From Hydrangea macrophylla (taxonomy: Eukaryota > Streptophyta > Magnoliopsida > Cornales > Hydrangeaceae): DNA of 64,000 bases. Both the position numbers and the translations under genes were made by a program. Below the pieces are notes generated by a model. It was given only the letters and a program-made list of their open reading frames with translations. It made no database searches and had not been told where the DNA came from. The stretch spans positions 3,107,501 to 3,171,500 of the forward strand of contig CM066988.1 in assembly GCA_033977485.1 (NCBI GenBank), in the 5' to 3' direction. Below are positions 10,662 through 20,320 of this stretch, one piece after another. Position 1 is the stretch's first letter; each line of letters starts with the position of its first letter.

Positions 10662-12080
10662 GTTTTCATCAAACACTACATCTCTGCTGATGACCACCTT
10701 CTGAGTTTCAGGATCCCAAAGGTTATACCCTTTCACCCCTTTCTCGTATCCATGAAAGATGCACTTCTTTGATTTTGGGTCTAACTTTGACCTCTTTTCA
10801 CTCGGGATATGAACATAACCAGGACACCCGAATACCCTCATCATAGAGTAATACACCTCCTTCTTTGTCCATACCTCTTCTGCTACCTTGCCATCAAGCA
10901 CTGCTCTAGGTCATCTATTAATGATGTAGCATGCCATACTCATTGCTTTAGCATAAAAACTCTTGGGTAGGCCAGCATTTAGTCTGAAAACACCTTGCTC
11001 TCTCTACTATAGTTCTGTTCATCCTTTCTGCAACACCATTCTGTTGTGGTGTTCTCCGGACTGTAAAATGTCTCTTGTTCCTGTGCTCCTCACAAAACTT
11101 CAAAAATTGAACTACTATTCGTTCTGAGGCACTTAATCTGTCTTCCTGTCTATTTCTCTACCTCTGTCTTCCATAGTCTGAACTTAGCAAAAGATTCAGA
11201 TTTGTGCTTCCTGAAGTAGACCTAGACCTTCCTCGAGTAATAATCTATGAAACTTACGAAATAATAGGATCCGTCCTTTGATTGAACTCTTACTAGGCCC
11301 CAAACATCCGAATGAACATAGTCAAGATTACCCTTACTACTGTGAGTAGCTGTCTTGATATGCACCTTGTACTATTTCCCAAGTACATAATATTTGCAGA
11401 AAATCCAGTTTGCATGATTTTACTCCCTTCAACAGACTTCTCTTATGAAGTTCCAGCATACCTCGCTCACTCATGTGACCAAGTCTCATATGCCACAAAA
11501 AAGTATCATCAGTACTAGATTCTGCAGAAGTTGTTGCTGCAGCTCTACCTACAATCGTGCTTCCTATCAACTTGTAAATATTTCCCACAATCTTCTGACC
11601 TTCATCAAAACCATAGCCCTTTTGATCATCTTCAAGACAACCCTTTATGATTTAAAAATACAACCATTAGTCCAAGGTACCCAAAGGAATTAGATTCTTC
11701 CTTAAATCAGGAACGTGTCTCACATCACCTAAAGTCCTCACAACACCATTAAACATTTTAATTTTAATAGTGCAATACAAATGACTTTACAAGATGCATC
11801 ATTATCCATGACAACATTACCACAATTTACTGACCTGTAGGTATCAAACCAGTCCTCATGTGGACATATATGATATGAACATCTAGAATCCAGAATCTAA
11901 GCATCCATGAAGTGATTAGTTGCCGATAGCACAGAAAGCATATCTCCATCGCTTCAGTCCGAACCATCCTCCACCACATTCACTGAAGTAGTGGCTTTCC
12001 CTTTTCCGTTGTCCTTCTTCTCATTATTCTTCAACTCTGGACAATCTCTCTTCATATGCCGTAACGGACCCATTATAATA
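10662..12080 (-). pseudogene. Ty1/copia gag knuckle-integrase remnant (right half of split element)
   Basis: Continues the copia element broken at 6135. The minus strand shows an integrase C-terminal part (VFGCPGYVHIPSEKRSKLDPKSK, 10635-10901), integrase-core remnants in broken frames (10900-11330), a gag-pre-integrase block (FLWHMRLGHMSERGM, 11337-11588), a protease-region remnant and the end of a gag zinc knuckle (HMKRDCPELK, about 12050). Many stops and frameshifts. The 5' part of gag, the PBS and the 5' LTR are not recognisable beyond about 12080, so this end looks truncated; that boundary is approximate. Confidence 0.8.
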
Positions 12081-12946
12081 TGAGCCACACCCAACAATTC
12101 TAAAGAAAGTTTGAAGAGTTTGTGGAGTTTCGGGGGTGAACAAAAAAAAAAAAAAAAACCTAAAAACAGAAAATCGATCGACCAGAAAACCGATTGGTCG
12201 GTTTATTAAATGTATGTACAAGCCTAAATCGAACTCTTCGAAAATTGATCGACCGAACCTATTGATAAAAAATTAAAAAAAAATCGCAATAATTAACCAA
12301 AATTGACCACTTACACCCCCTAGTGGAGTTGCTTTTACATTGTTGAAGCCACGATTTCGTAGATCAGAGCAATTTTGCTCATTTATTTTTGGTCACCCCT
12401 ATTTTCTACATATTCAAGTGTTTGGTAAGAACTTTTTAGTACGTGGACTGAGTTCGTGCTAGATCTTAAATCACCCTTAAAATAAGCCCTTTTTTTTAAA
12501 ACCAAAGTAATGGTGATTTTCACAAGAATCATATAGAGAATGAGAATGAGATTAGGGTTTTTGGTCTAATAATGGAGGTCAGAGTAATTATTCATACTAC
12601 TGGGAGGTTCGTATATTTAAGCTATATCTCAAGGGAGGCAGAGTATATTGCCCTTAAATAGATGTATTTTATTCAAAGGAAAATGGATACTTTTTGCATG
12701 AAACTCTAACAATATTTCAGTTATGGAAAAAGAGAGGTCATTGTAATTTTTAAAACTGCGAGAAAAGTTTATAGAATCGCAACATACTTCAGTGGAGGTA
12801 AGTGGAATTTACCTAAAGTAAAACGGTGCGTTTAGGTCTCTTCATTCCTTCTACGTAGAAGCCAGAACTAGAAGGCAGCTGCTTTCTCTTCCTCGTTTGA
12901 CATTGAACCATCCCCCTCCAAAGAGGCAAAGACGTCCCCCCCGTAA

Positions 12947-12947
<1 letters not shown>
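12081..12947. other. Non-coding stretch upstream of the PPR gene
   Basis: AT-rich, no credible ORF. 12160-12260 carries TCGATCGACC, ACCGATTGGTCGGTTT and TTGATCGACCGAACC, resembling the palindrome clusters of LTRs elsewhere here, so it may be an LTR fragment. The last few hundred bases should contain the PPR promoter, but no clear TATA box was identified. Confidence 0.5.

Positions 12948-12987
<40 letters not shown>
12948..12987. repeat. (CT)n microsatellite
   Basis: About 20 CT units, 170 bp upstream of the PPR start codon on the sense strand. CT-rich tracts are common in plant 5' leaders. A (AAAAGG)n-like run follows at about 13057-13085. Confidence 0.95.
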
Positions 12988-12991
<4 letters not shown>

Positions 12992-13111
12992 GCATACATA
13001 TTTCATTCGAAAACCCAATCCTTGAGGCATCCGTTAATTGATTGTTCCTCACTCCCAAAAGGAAAAGGAAAAGGAAAAGGAAACGGAAACTCAGTTGAGT
13101 TCCATACCAAA

Positions 13112-13144
13112 ATGCTTACTGGTTTTCTTCGGAAACTGAGTTAA
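13112..13144 (+). other. Possible upstream ORF of the PPR gene
   Basis: An ATG at 13112 opens a 10-codon frame ending in TAA at 13142-13144, 10 nt before the main ATG at 13155. If the transcript starts upstream of it, the uORF could lower translation of the main frame. The transcription start is unknown. Confidence 0.4.
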
Positions 13145-13154
13145 TAGATACGGC

Positions 13155-15113
13155 ATGCCCATTAGCAACTCTCTCCGAAAAGAGCTCACTTCTGTGATAA
13201 AGGTTTTTCCAATTCCATGTAAGTTTTCAAACTTCTCAGCTCTTACCAGTTCTTCATCAACAAAAGCAGCTTCTGATGAAATTGAAGAAGGAGAAGAAGA
13301 AGCTGAATATGAAGAAAACCCAATTCCTGAAGAGATATTCAAGTCCGGTCCCAAAATGGGTTCTTACAGATTGGGCGATTCCACATTTTATTCTCTCATT
13401 GAGAAATATTCCATTTCATGTGACTTTAGGTCGTTGGAGAAAGTTTTGGATCGAATGAAACGAGAACGAAGAGTGTTTATTGAGAAGAATTTCATTCTAG
13501 TGTTTAGAGCCTATGGAAAGGCTCATTTTCCCGAAAAAGCCGTGGACTTGTTCTATAGAATGGTGGATGAGTTCCAGTGTAGACAAACTGTTCGATCATT
13601 TAACTCCGTCCTCAATGTAATTATTCAAGAGGGTCTTTATATTCAAGCTTTGGATTTTCACTCCAATGTTAGTACGTATATTTCTCCCAATGAACTGACT
13701 TTCAATTTGGTTATTAAAGCATTGTGTAGACTAGGATTGGTAGATAGAGCAATGGAGACATTTAGAGAAATGCCATTTCAACAATGTAATCCTGATACTT
13801 TCACTTACTGCACGTTGATGAATGGGTTGTGTAAAGAGAATAGGATCGATGAGGCGGTGTTGTTGTTAGACGAGATGCAAATAGAGGGGTGTTTCCCCAA
13901 CCCCGTGACGTTTAATGTGTTAATTAATGGGCTCTGCAAGAAGGGCGACTTGGCCCGTGCAGCAAAGCTTGTGGACAATATGTTCCTTAAAGGATGTGTT
14001 CCAAATGAAGTGACTTATAATACACTTATTCATGGTTTATGTCTCAAAGGAAAATTGGACAAGGCAATTGCTCTTTTGGATAGGATGGTATTGAATAAAT
14101 GCGTTCCTAATGATGTTACCTATGGAACAATCATCAATGGGCTTGTTAAACAGGGAAGAGCTGTTGATGGTGCTTGTGTGTTGAGTTCTATGGAGGAAAG
14201 AGGGCACCCTGGAAACGAGTACATTTATTCGACACTTGTTAGTGGGCTGTTCAAGGACGGAAAGTCTGAAGAGGCAATGAGGTTGTGGAAGGAAATGTTG
14301 GAGAAGGGACGGAAACCCAATACTGTTGTTTTTAGTGTTCTTATTGATGGGTTGTGCCGAGAAGGCAAACCGGATGAAGCAAAGGAAATTTTGTCCGAGA
14401 TGGTGAATAGGGGTTGCACTCCCAATGCTTTCACGTATAGCTCCTTGATGAGGGGTTTCTTCAAGGTGGGTTATTGCGACAAAGCAATTCTAGTGTGGAA
14501 AGAGATGGAAAATAGCAACATTATATGTAATGAGGTTTGTTACAGTGTAGTTGTTCATGGCCTATGTGAGAATGCAAAGCTTAAGGAGGCTATGATGGTA
14601 TGGAAACAAATGTTAGGAAGAGGATGTTCTCCTGATGTAGTGGCTTATAGTTCACTGATCCATGGACTATGCAATTTTGGTTCGATTGAACAGGGTTTAA
14701 AACTTTTCAACGAGATGCTATGTCAGGGTTCAAATACTCAACCCGATGTTATCACATATAACATACTTTTTGGTGCCCTGTGCAAGCAGGGTAGAATTTC
14801 TCATGCTATTGATCTTTTAAGTAGTATGTTGGATCGAGGTTTTGATCCCGACTCGGTTACATGTAACATTTTCTTAAAAGCTTTGAAAGAGAAGCTAAAC
14901 CCACCACAAGATGGGAAAGAGTTCTTGGAGGAGCTTTTGCTACGGCTGTTTAAGCGTGGTAGAATTTTAGGAGCTTCTAGAATATTAGAAGTGATGCTTC
15001 AAAAGTTTCTTCCTCCAAGAGCCTCCACTTGGGATAGGGTTCTTCAAGAACTTTGCAAACCAAGGAAAATTCAAGTATCCATTAATAAGTGTTGGAGCGA
15101 CCTCTTCAGCTGA
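13155..15113 (+). CDS. EMB1025: P-class pentatricopeptide repeat protein, EMB1025-like
   Basis: Intronless 652-residue protein. Residues 1-40 are rich in Ser, Lys and Arg and poor in acidic residues, like an organellar (probably mitochondrial) presequence. An acidic patch follows (41-60). From about residue 77 to 565 there are about 13-14 tandem 35-residue PPR motifs of the P class, e.g. FNVLINGLCKKGDLARAAKL and VTYNTLIHGLCLKGKLDKAI, with N/D at motif ends (NPVTF, NEVTY, NDVTY). There is no E or DYW tail, so RNA editing activity is not expected. P-class PPRs bind organelle RNA for processing or stability. The length and the C-terminal end (LCKPRKIQVSINKCWSDL) resemble Arabidopsis At4g20090/EMB1025 as I recall it; orthology is inferred. 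An in-frame TGA at 13137-13139 supports this start. Confidence 0.9.
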   Translation: MPISNSLRKELTSVIKVFPIPCKFSNFSALTSSSSTKAASDEIEEGEEEAEYEENPIPEEIFKSGPKMGSYRLGDSTFYSLIEKYSISCDFRSLEKVLDRMKRERRVFIEKNFILVFRAYGKAHFPEKAVDLFYRMVDEFQCRQTVRSFNSVLNVIIQEGLYIQALDFHSNVSTYISPNELTFNLVIKALCRLGLVDRAMETFREMPFQQCNPDTFTYCTLMNGLCKENRIDEAVLLLDEMQIEGCFPNPVTFNVLINGLCKKGDLARAAKLVDNMFLKGCVPNEVTYNTLIHGLCLKGKLDKAIALLDRMVLNKCVPNDVTYGTIINGLVKQGRAVDGACVLSSMEERGHPGNEYIYSTLVSGLFKDGKSEEAMRLWKEMLEKGRKPNTVVFSVLIDGLCREGKPDEAKEILSEMVNRGCTPNAFTYSSLMRGFFKVGYCDKAILVWKEMENSNIICNEVCYSVVVHGLCENAKLKEAMMVWKQMLGRGCSPDVVAYSSLIHGLCNFGSIEQGLKLFNEMLCQGSNTQPDVITYNILFGALCKQGRISHAIDLLSSMLDRGFDPDSVTCNIFLKALKEKLNPPQDGKEFLEELLLRLFKRGRILGASRILEVMLQKFLPPRASTWDRVLQELCKPRKIQVSINKCWSDLFS

Positions 15114-16265
15114 TTTTATATGGTGAGACTTTCTTTATGGTGTTTTTTTATTCTGGTGATTTCAATCTTGCTGTAATCATACATCCTTGATTGATTAGAC
15201 TGTGTACGTTAAGACATAGACAAATCTAAAATCTGAAATAGTACTATTCGTACGATTTGTGGACTGCATTAGTATTTTGAATTCTCAGATTTTCTTTCAA
15301 TAGAAATTGATCGGTGATATTTACCGGTGTGTACTCAGAGTTTTATGATCTTTGGAAGTACTTAGAACTTCCACTTTTTAGGCCTTTGTGCAGACCTTGT
15401 TAAACTTATGCATAATAAGATTATCCCCTTCTACTTGAAGAATAAGTTTAAAAAATGAATCCCTATACTTTTCTTTGTTATCCAAAATTATTTTTATTTT
15501 CGTGCACTCACTAATATTTTCACTCATACGTAACCGATGTAACCGGGAAATTAATAAGTTGTGAAAAACAGTATTAGTAACCTAGAAGTTTGGTCTTGTT
15601 GCAGTCGGCATAAACCTTTAGCTGAAAATATAATTGTATGTTGAAAATGTGGAGGGGAAATACCAATATTAGGCTCAGTTAAGTTGTTATGAACTGCTTG
15701 TTTAGTTCGTATTACGCGTGATTTGTTTGCTTTACTTTCTCAATATCTGATGGTTTCCTCATGAAAAAATTGTTGCACTGTTGGACACTTTTTATGCTAG
15801 ATATGGGATATCTCAGAAGACAATCCTCTGAGATGTGGTGTTTTACGCCATTTGCTTATGGTTTGTTTTTTATGCCATGCAGTCGTGTAATTGGTGGAAG
15901 ACTAATGATTTCCTGGATATCGTGAAAGAACAACTTTCACTCTTTCCAATGAGACGTTGGATCTGACCGATAATCTTTGACAATATTTTCACCCAGAGGT
16001 AAACAGTTGGTGGATTTTGCCTTTGCATGGTCTTTCAATAGTCCTTCTCATATTGTCCTATAGTTAGCACCTTCATTAGAATGCCGGATTTCCTTGGCTT
16101 TCGTAAGATTGTAAAATTTTAAGGAACAAAAGTATGTTATTTTTAGAATGACAAGACTATTTTGGCCAATTTACTCTTTACAATCAGTTGGTATCAAAAC
16201 ATGAATTATCTCAAATGGCCAGTGTTTTGGTGTAACAGAATGAACTGGCCTTGCAAATTTCCCCT
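15114..16265 (+). other. PPR 3' flank, non-coding
   Basis: No credible ORF. TTGCAG| and ATGCAG|-type acceptors near 15605 and 15883 would be compatible with introns in the 3' UTR, but there is no transcript evidence. No mobile element was recognised. Confidence 0.5.
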
Positions 16266-16320
16266 TTAGCTCAGATGATCTGCTGGAGTCAGGCGTCCAG
16301 GATTCAATCTTAATTCTTCA
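16266..16320 (+). repeat. Possible tRNA-derived SINE head (A and B box like)
   Basis: TAGCTCAGATG (about 16268) fits the RNA polymerase III A box, and GGATTCAATC about 40 bp later resembles a degenerate B box, the spacing seen in tRNA-derived SINEs. No 3' tail or target duplication was identified, so this may be a decayed SINE or chance. Confidence 0.3.
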
Positions 16321-16587
16321 AGTTTCTTATGACAAGTAAATGAAATGTGGAATAAAAAATTGCTGCAGAGTTTTATCAAAATTTCAGCTTTATATTAGAG
16401 AGGTAGCGGTAGTTGGGAATATATATGGCTGATCAGAAATAGTTTTGATTGACCATATCCCCCCGAAAGAGAAAAGAGAAAAGAGAAAAGAGAAGTAGGT
16501 AGGATTGGATTTGGGTTTTGATTAGGATTTATTAGGCTGTTGATTTCTCAATATCCATCTCCTTAACAAACTTGCTATTTACCCATT

Positions 16588-16908
16588 GTGATTGTTAAAT
16601 TGGAGCATCCAACCCAAAACCAATTGGCAATGGGTGGAGTAGCCCCTTGAACTTATATGTTGAGTAGCTAGGTTATAAGCCCCGATGTGGGACAATCTCA
16701 ACATGCCCCCACATGTGTGGATTACTGAGATAGGGTGACGTGGAGCACACGTGGACAAATTGGGCCCAACAATAACCTGCTCTGATACCATGTTAAATTG
16801 GAGCATCCAACCCAAAACCCAATTGGCAATGGGTGGAGTAGCCCCTTGAACTTATATATTGAGTAGCTAGGTTATAAGTCCTCGATGTGTGATAATCTCA
16901 ACAGTGAT
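16588..16908 (-). mobile_element. Complete TRIM element with TSD GTGAT
   Basis: The element itself is 16593-16903 (311 bp), flanked by GTGAT at 16588-16592 and 16904-16908. On the minus strand: 5' LTR 16903-16791 (113 bp, starting TGTTGAGATTATC), PBS TGGTATCAGAGC (16790-16779) with no spacer, about 75 bp of non-coding spacer, a purine-rich tract ending at 16704, then 3' LTR 16703-16593 (111 bp). It encodes nothing and must have moved with borrowed enzymes. The LTRs differ at about five sites, so it is older than the gag-only element. Confidence 0.93.
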
Positions 16909-17630
16909 ACGTAAAATGCTGGAAACAAGTTAACTCTCTTTTAGAAACCATTATCATTCCCAAATAGATAGATAAACTGAAATGGTCAACCAACTTAAGT
17001 AATTTGCTGCGATGTTTAATGGAAAGTGGCCACATCACTGGGAATTCCACCACACTTATCATTATCATCCTTAGACAGATGGATGAACGAAAGGGGTTAA
17101 CTGCAAGCGATTGGGTTAATATGATTTAATTCTACCTCAAAGGTTTTTTTTTTTGCTTAACTACCACAAGCTGAAGTTGCTTGTAGCAATTCAAGAATAC
17201 AAGTAGAAAGTCTCCTTCTGATATCATTTACGACCGTCAATTCTCCGTATTCTTGATCATTTCATGTGGTGAGGCCTGTTATAACCATTGAGCACATAAG
17301 GAATGATCAGTAGGATGTGCTTGAGAAGCTACGAGCTACCGATGGTAAGGCCAAATTGCTGTTTCCAAACGGGGTCTAAATACAAGAGGCAAATGATCAG
17401 CAACATAAGGAGCAAACATTTGCTGTGGCAATTTGGACACAGTTTGTTTTAGGTAGAGAGATTTTGAGCTGGATCATACGGGTAGTTGAGGCAGAGGCAT
17501 GGAGTAGTCCAGACTGTATCACCTTCCACAAAGCCTCAAATCTTTGAATATCAGCTTGTGTCTCGTAACATAAAACTAATTTCCGAACATTTCTGCAACC
17601 CAAGGCAAATCAATCCGAAAAACAATCGCT

Positions 17631-17674
<44 letters not shown>

Positions 17675-17750
17675 AGTTACTTGAGGGATAGTCTTGTTCG
17701 GTGGAGAAGAGACTGAATTGGCCGCTCTATATTTAGTTCCGTGGTCCTGG
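16909..17750. other. Non-coding stretch with (CT)n microsatellite
   Basis: No supported gene. A (CT)n run lies at 17632-17673. 17710-17745 resembles 20345-20380 (both contain AATTGGCCGCTC), suggesting a short duplicated segment on either side of the LTR element between them. Confidence 0.5.
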
Positions 17751-17755
17751 CTAGT

Positions 17756-18615
17756 TGATGCAACCTAGGGTTCCATCTATTTATTATTAGTATTTTTATT
17801 TGTGTGTGAACTTTAATGTTAGACCTTAGCTATTTTCTTTTTGGTTATGTTTATTATGTTTTCTAGCTTAATCTTAAGATGTGAGGGGTGTCCACATCAT
17901 TTTATTAGTCACATGCTAGGCACATGACCCACTTGGGATAGCAGCCTCTATGTATCACGTTAGTGAGAGGAGCTCAGCAGTTTTGGAATGAAAAAAACCT
18001 AGCTTACAGCTGCTCCTTCTGCTGCTTCTCATCTTCTCTTCTCTGCTGCTCATCCTTGCTGCTACTCACAGTCATCATCTTCTCCTTTTCCCAGGTTCTT
18101 CTTCTTCTTTCTTTCTTTCTTTCTTTCTTTCTTCTTCTTCTTCTTCTTCTTCTTCTTCGTCTCTGCTTCTTCTTCTCCTTTCCTTTACTGTCTATTTTAT
18201 CTCTTTCTTCATTCTTCTATTGATCTGTTGCTGTTTCTCTTTTCTCTTCCCCTTTATCTTCTTCTTCTCCTCTTATTCTTCTGCACTACAAAATCTGATT
18301 TACCCCTGCTTTCTCCTTTTCTTTGCTGTTTTTGTTCCCTGCAGCTGCTGCCCCTTTTGTTTAGGTTAATAGTGATGTTTTAGACTTTTCTTTCATGTTC
18401 AGCGACTGTTTGGGTATTAATGAAAGCTGTGGTTAATAAAGTTACATGTTTGATACACTTTGGCTGTTTGGTTAAGACCTTTGTTAGTTTATTTTGCATA
18501 CTGAATTGTTAGTTACTCTCTTGCCTCACAAAAGTTCTCCTCTATTTTTTTTTTAATTTATTTATTTCTTTACTCCTAGGATTGCATCAAGTGGTATCAA
18601 AGCCAGGTTACATTA
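17756..18615 (+). repeat. Left LTR of the mismatched element
   Basis: Starts TGATGCAA; an inner inverted copy TTGCATCA ends at 18589, followed by a PBS-like TGGTATCAAAGCCAGGTT (18592-18609) and TTACATTA (18608-18615). It contains (TTTC)n and (TTC)n tracts near 18096-18160. It can be read as an 834-bp LTR plus PBS, or as an 860-bp LTR that has absorbed a PBS copy. Confidence 0.7.
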
Positions 18616-18703
18616 GTTTGGTATCAGAGCCTTAGTGAATGTGTGGGTTTGATGAACAGTTTTTGGGTAATTTGAAGGACTGTTTGGTTGGTGAAAGAAA
18701 AAG

Positions 18704-19671
18704 GATGAAAGAAATGGAAAATTACATTGATGAAGACTTTGCAAACTTTCCTGTATTCGAAGTCAATGGTGATTTCGATGAACAAGTTTAATTAATTATA
18801 GAAGTCTTCCTAATTTTAACGGTGAGTTTTGTTTTGAGGACTTTTATTATTGGATACATGATCTAGATGCTTGTATTGAAAATTTATGACTTGGAGAAGG
18901 AGTTGATTGTTATTATGCTTCGAATAAGCTTGAAGGGAAAGCCATGTATTGGTGGGATTCATTACAAAAGCATTAAACACGTCAAGGCAAGAATCGTATT
19001 TGTTCATGGCCAGTAATGATGAATGTCATGGTACATAGATTTTTGCCTAAGAAATATTGGAAAATCATGGAAGGCAATACGTGATTCTATTATGGTGCAT
19101 GAGGAGAATACATCACAACAGGAGGTAATTACTCTTGAACTAAATAATAAAGGTTTGAGCTCTTGGGAATGTGTGTTTGGGGTTGCAAAAATTAAAATTG
19201 AAGACGAGGATGAGGATGATACATCATCAATTATTGAAAACGATGTGCATGTTAAAGCTATAAAAGTTGTTGAGAAAAAGGAAGCTTAGCATAGTAACGA
19301 TGTTGAAATTTCAGAACAGTCGGTTGATAGCTTAGGTTTCATTCAAGAACCTGTTATTGAATATCGACATGAATTGTTAAGTTGTGATTTTCATTTTCAA
19401 GACGAGTGCCCCATAATCCCCAAGATTGTACAAAATTGTGATCTTATTGGAGTTGAAAGATTTGATTTCTTTATCAATCCTTACTTGGTGGATATTGTAA
19501 GCAAATTAAAGCTTCAAGAGAAAAGTACCCACGTGTTCCAAGTAAGTGAATATAATCATGTGAGGAAGCTAAAGCAACAATTGTATTTGACGTATCTAAT
19601 TCATTTGGAGCGGAAGATTTCAAGACTGCGACGTGAACTCGAGGACGAGTTCTTTTCAAGTGGGGGAGATT
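18704..19671 (+). pseudogene. Decayed gypsy gag and 3' coding tail
   Basis: Plus-strand frames read LPNFNGEFCFEDFYYWIHDL, NKLEGKAMYWWDSLQ and VHRFLPKKYW in the order of a Ty3/gypsy gag domain, interrupted by several stops. From 19374 an open stretch ends RRELEDEFFSSGGD immediately before the 3' LTR, like the acidic end of some gypsy polyproteins. Nothing between these codes for RT, RNase H or integrase, so a large internal deletion is inferred. Confidence 0.7.
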
Positions 19672-20315
19672 GATGTAGGACAAGAGGACTGCATTAACTA
19701 CAAAATTCTTACGTATTTTTATTTTAGTTGTAATTTTCGTTTTTTAGATCCATAGGCTTTATTTTCTATCTTTTAGCTAGCTTTAGGCCTTTAATGATGG
19801 ATTTTACTTCTAATATGTTACCTCATAGGTTAGGTTTGTTTTGAGAAGTATATGATTTGATTTTCAAATCATATAGGGAGTCTAATTAGGCATTGAAAGA
19901 GAAAAACGAATTTCTGTTTATTTCCTTATAGGATAGGATTAGATTTCTAGCATTATTACAGTTTCCTGGTTTCTTTTTAGTTCCTTCGTTTACTTTTCTT
20001 TTTGGACAAGTTTCCTAGTCCTATAAATGATTATAATCTCCATTTGAGAAAGGAAGCTTTTGATGAATGAAATACATATTTCTCTTTGAGAATTTTCTCT
20101 TCTTGTTCTACTCTCTAGTTCCTGGATTGGAACATCTTCTTCTGTCCTATCTCTCTAGTTCCTGGATTGGAACATATTCTCCTCTATTTATCTATTCTTC
20201 TCCCTCTCTTCTCTAATTGAAATTCTGCCTCAACTATTTCGCCCGCCACGTGTTTGTTGAAATCATTTGAAGAGGTAGGTTACATCAGTTTGGTATCAAA
20301 GCCAGGTTACATCAC
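19672..20315 (+). repeat. Right LTR of the mismatched element
   Basis: Starts TGATGTAGGACAAG directly after the polypurine tract. An inner TTACATCA ends at 20288, followed by TGGTATCAAAGCCAGGTT (20292-20309) and a terminal TTACATCA (20308-20315). A TATA-like CTATAAATG lies near 20020. A 46-bp tandem duplication (CTCTAGTTCCTGGATTGG twice) lies at about 20113-20190. Confidence 0.72.
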
Positions 20316-20320
20316 TAGTG

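Larger units (their letters stand above)
17756..20315 (+). mobile_element. Gag-remnant gypsy-like LTR element with mismatched LTRs, TSD CTAGT
   Basis: CTAGT at 17751-17755 and 20316-20320 flanks a unit that starts TGATGCAACC and ends GGTTACATCA. A PBS (TGGTATCAGAGCC, 18619-18631) follows the left LTR, and a polypurine tract (AAGTGGGGGAGA, about 19660-19671) precedes the right one. The 1.05-kb internal part keeps only decayed gag and a 3' coding tail; RT and integrase are absent. The left LTR (17756-18615) and right LTR (19672-20315) share their ends, including an extra PBS-like copy, but their bodies do not align by eye. Confidence 0.72.
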
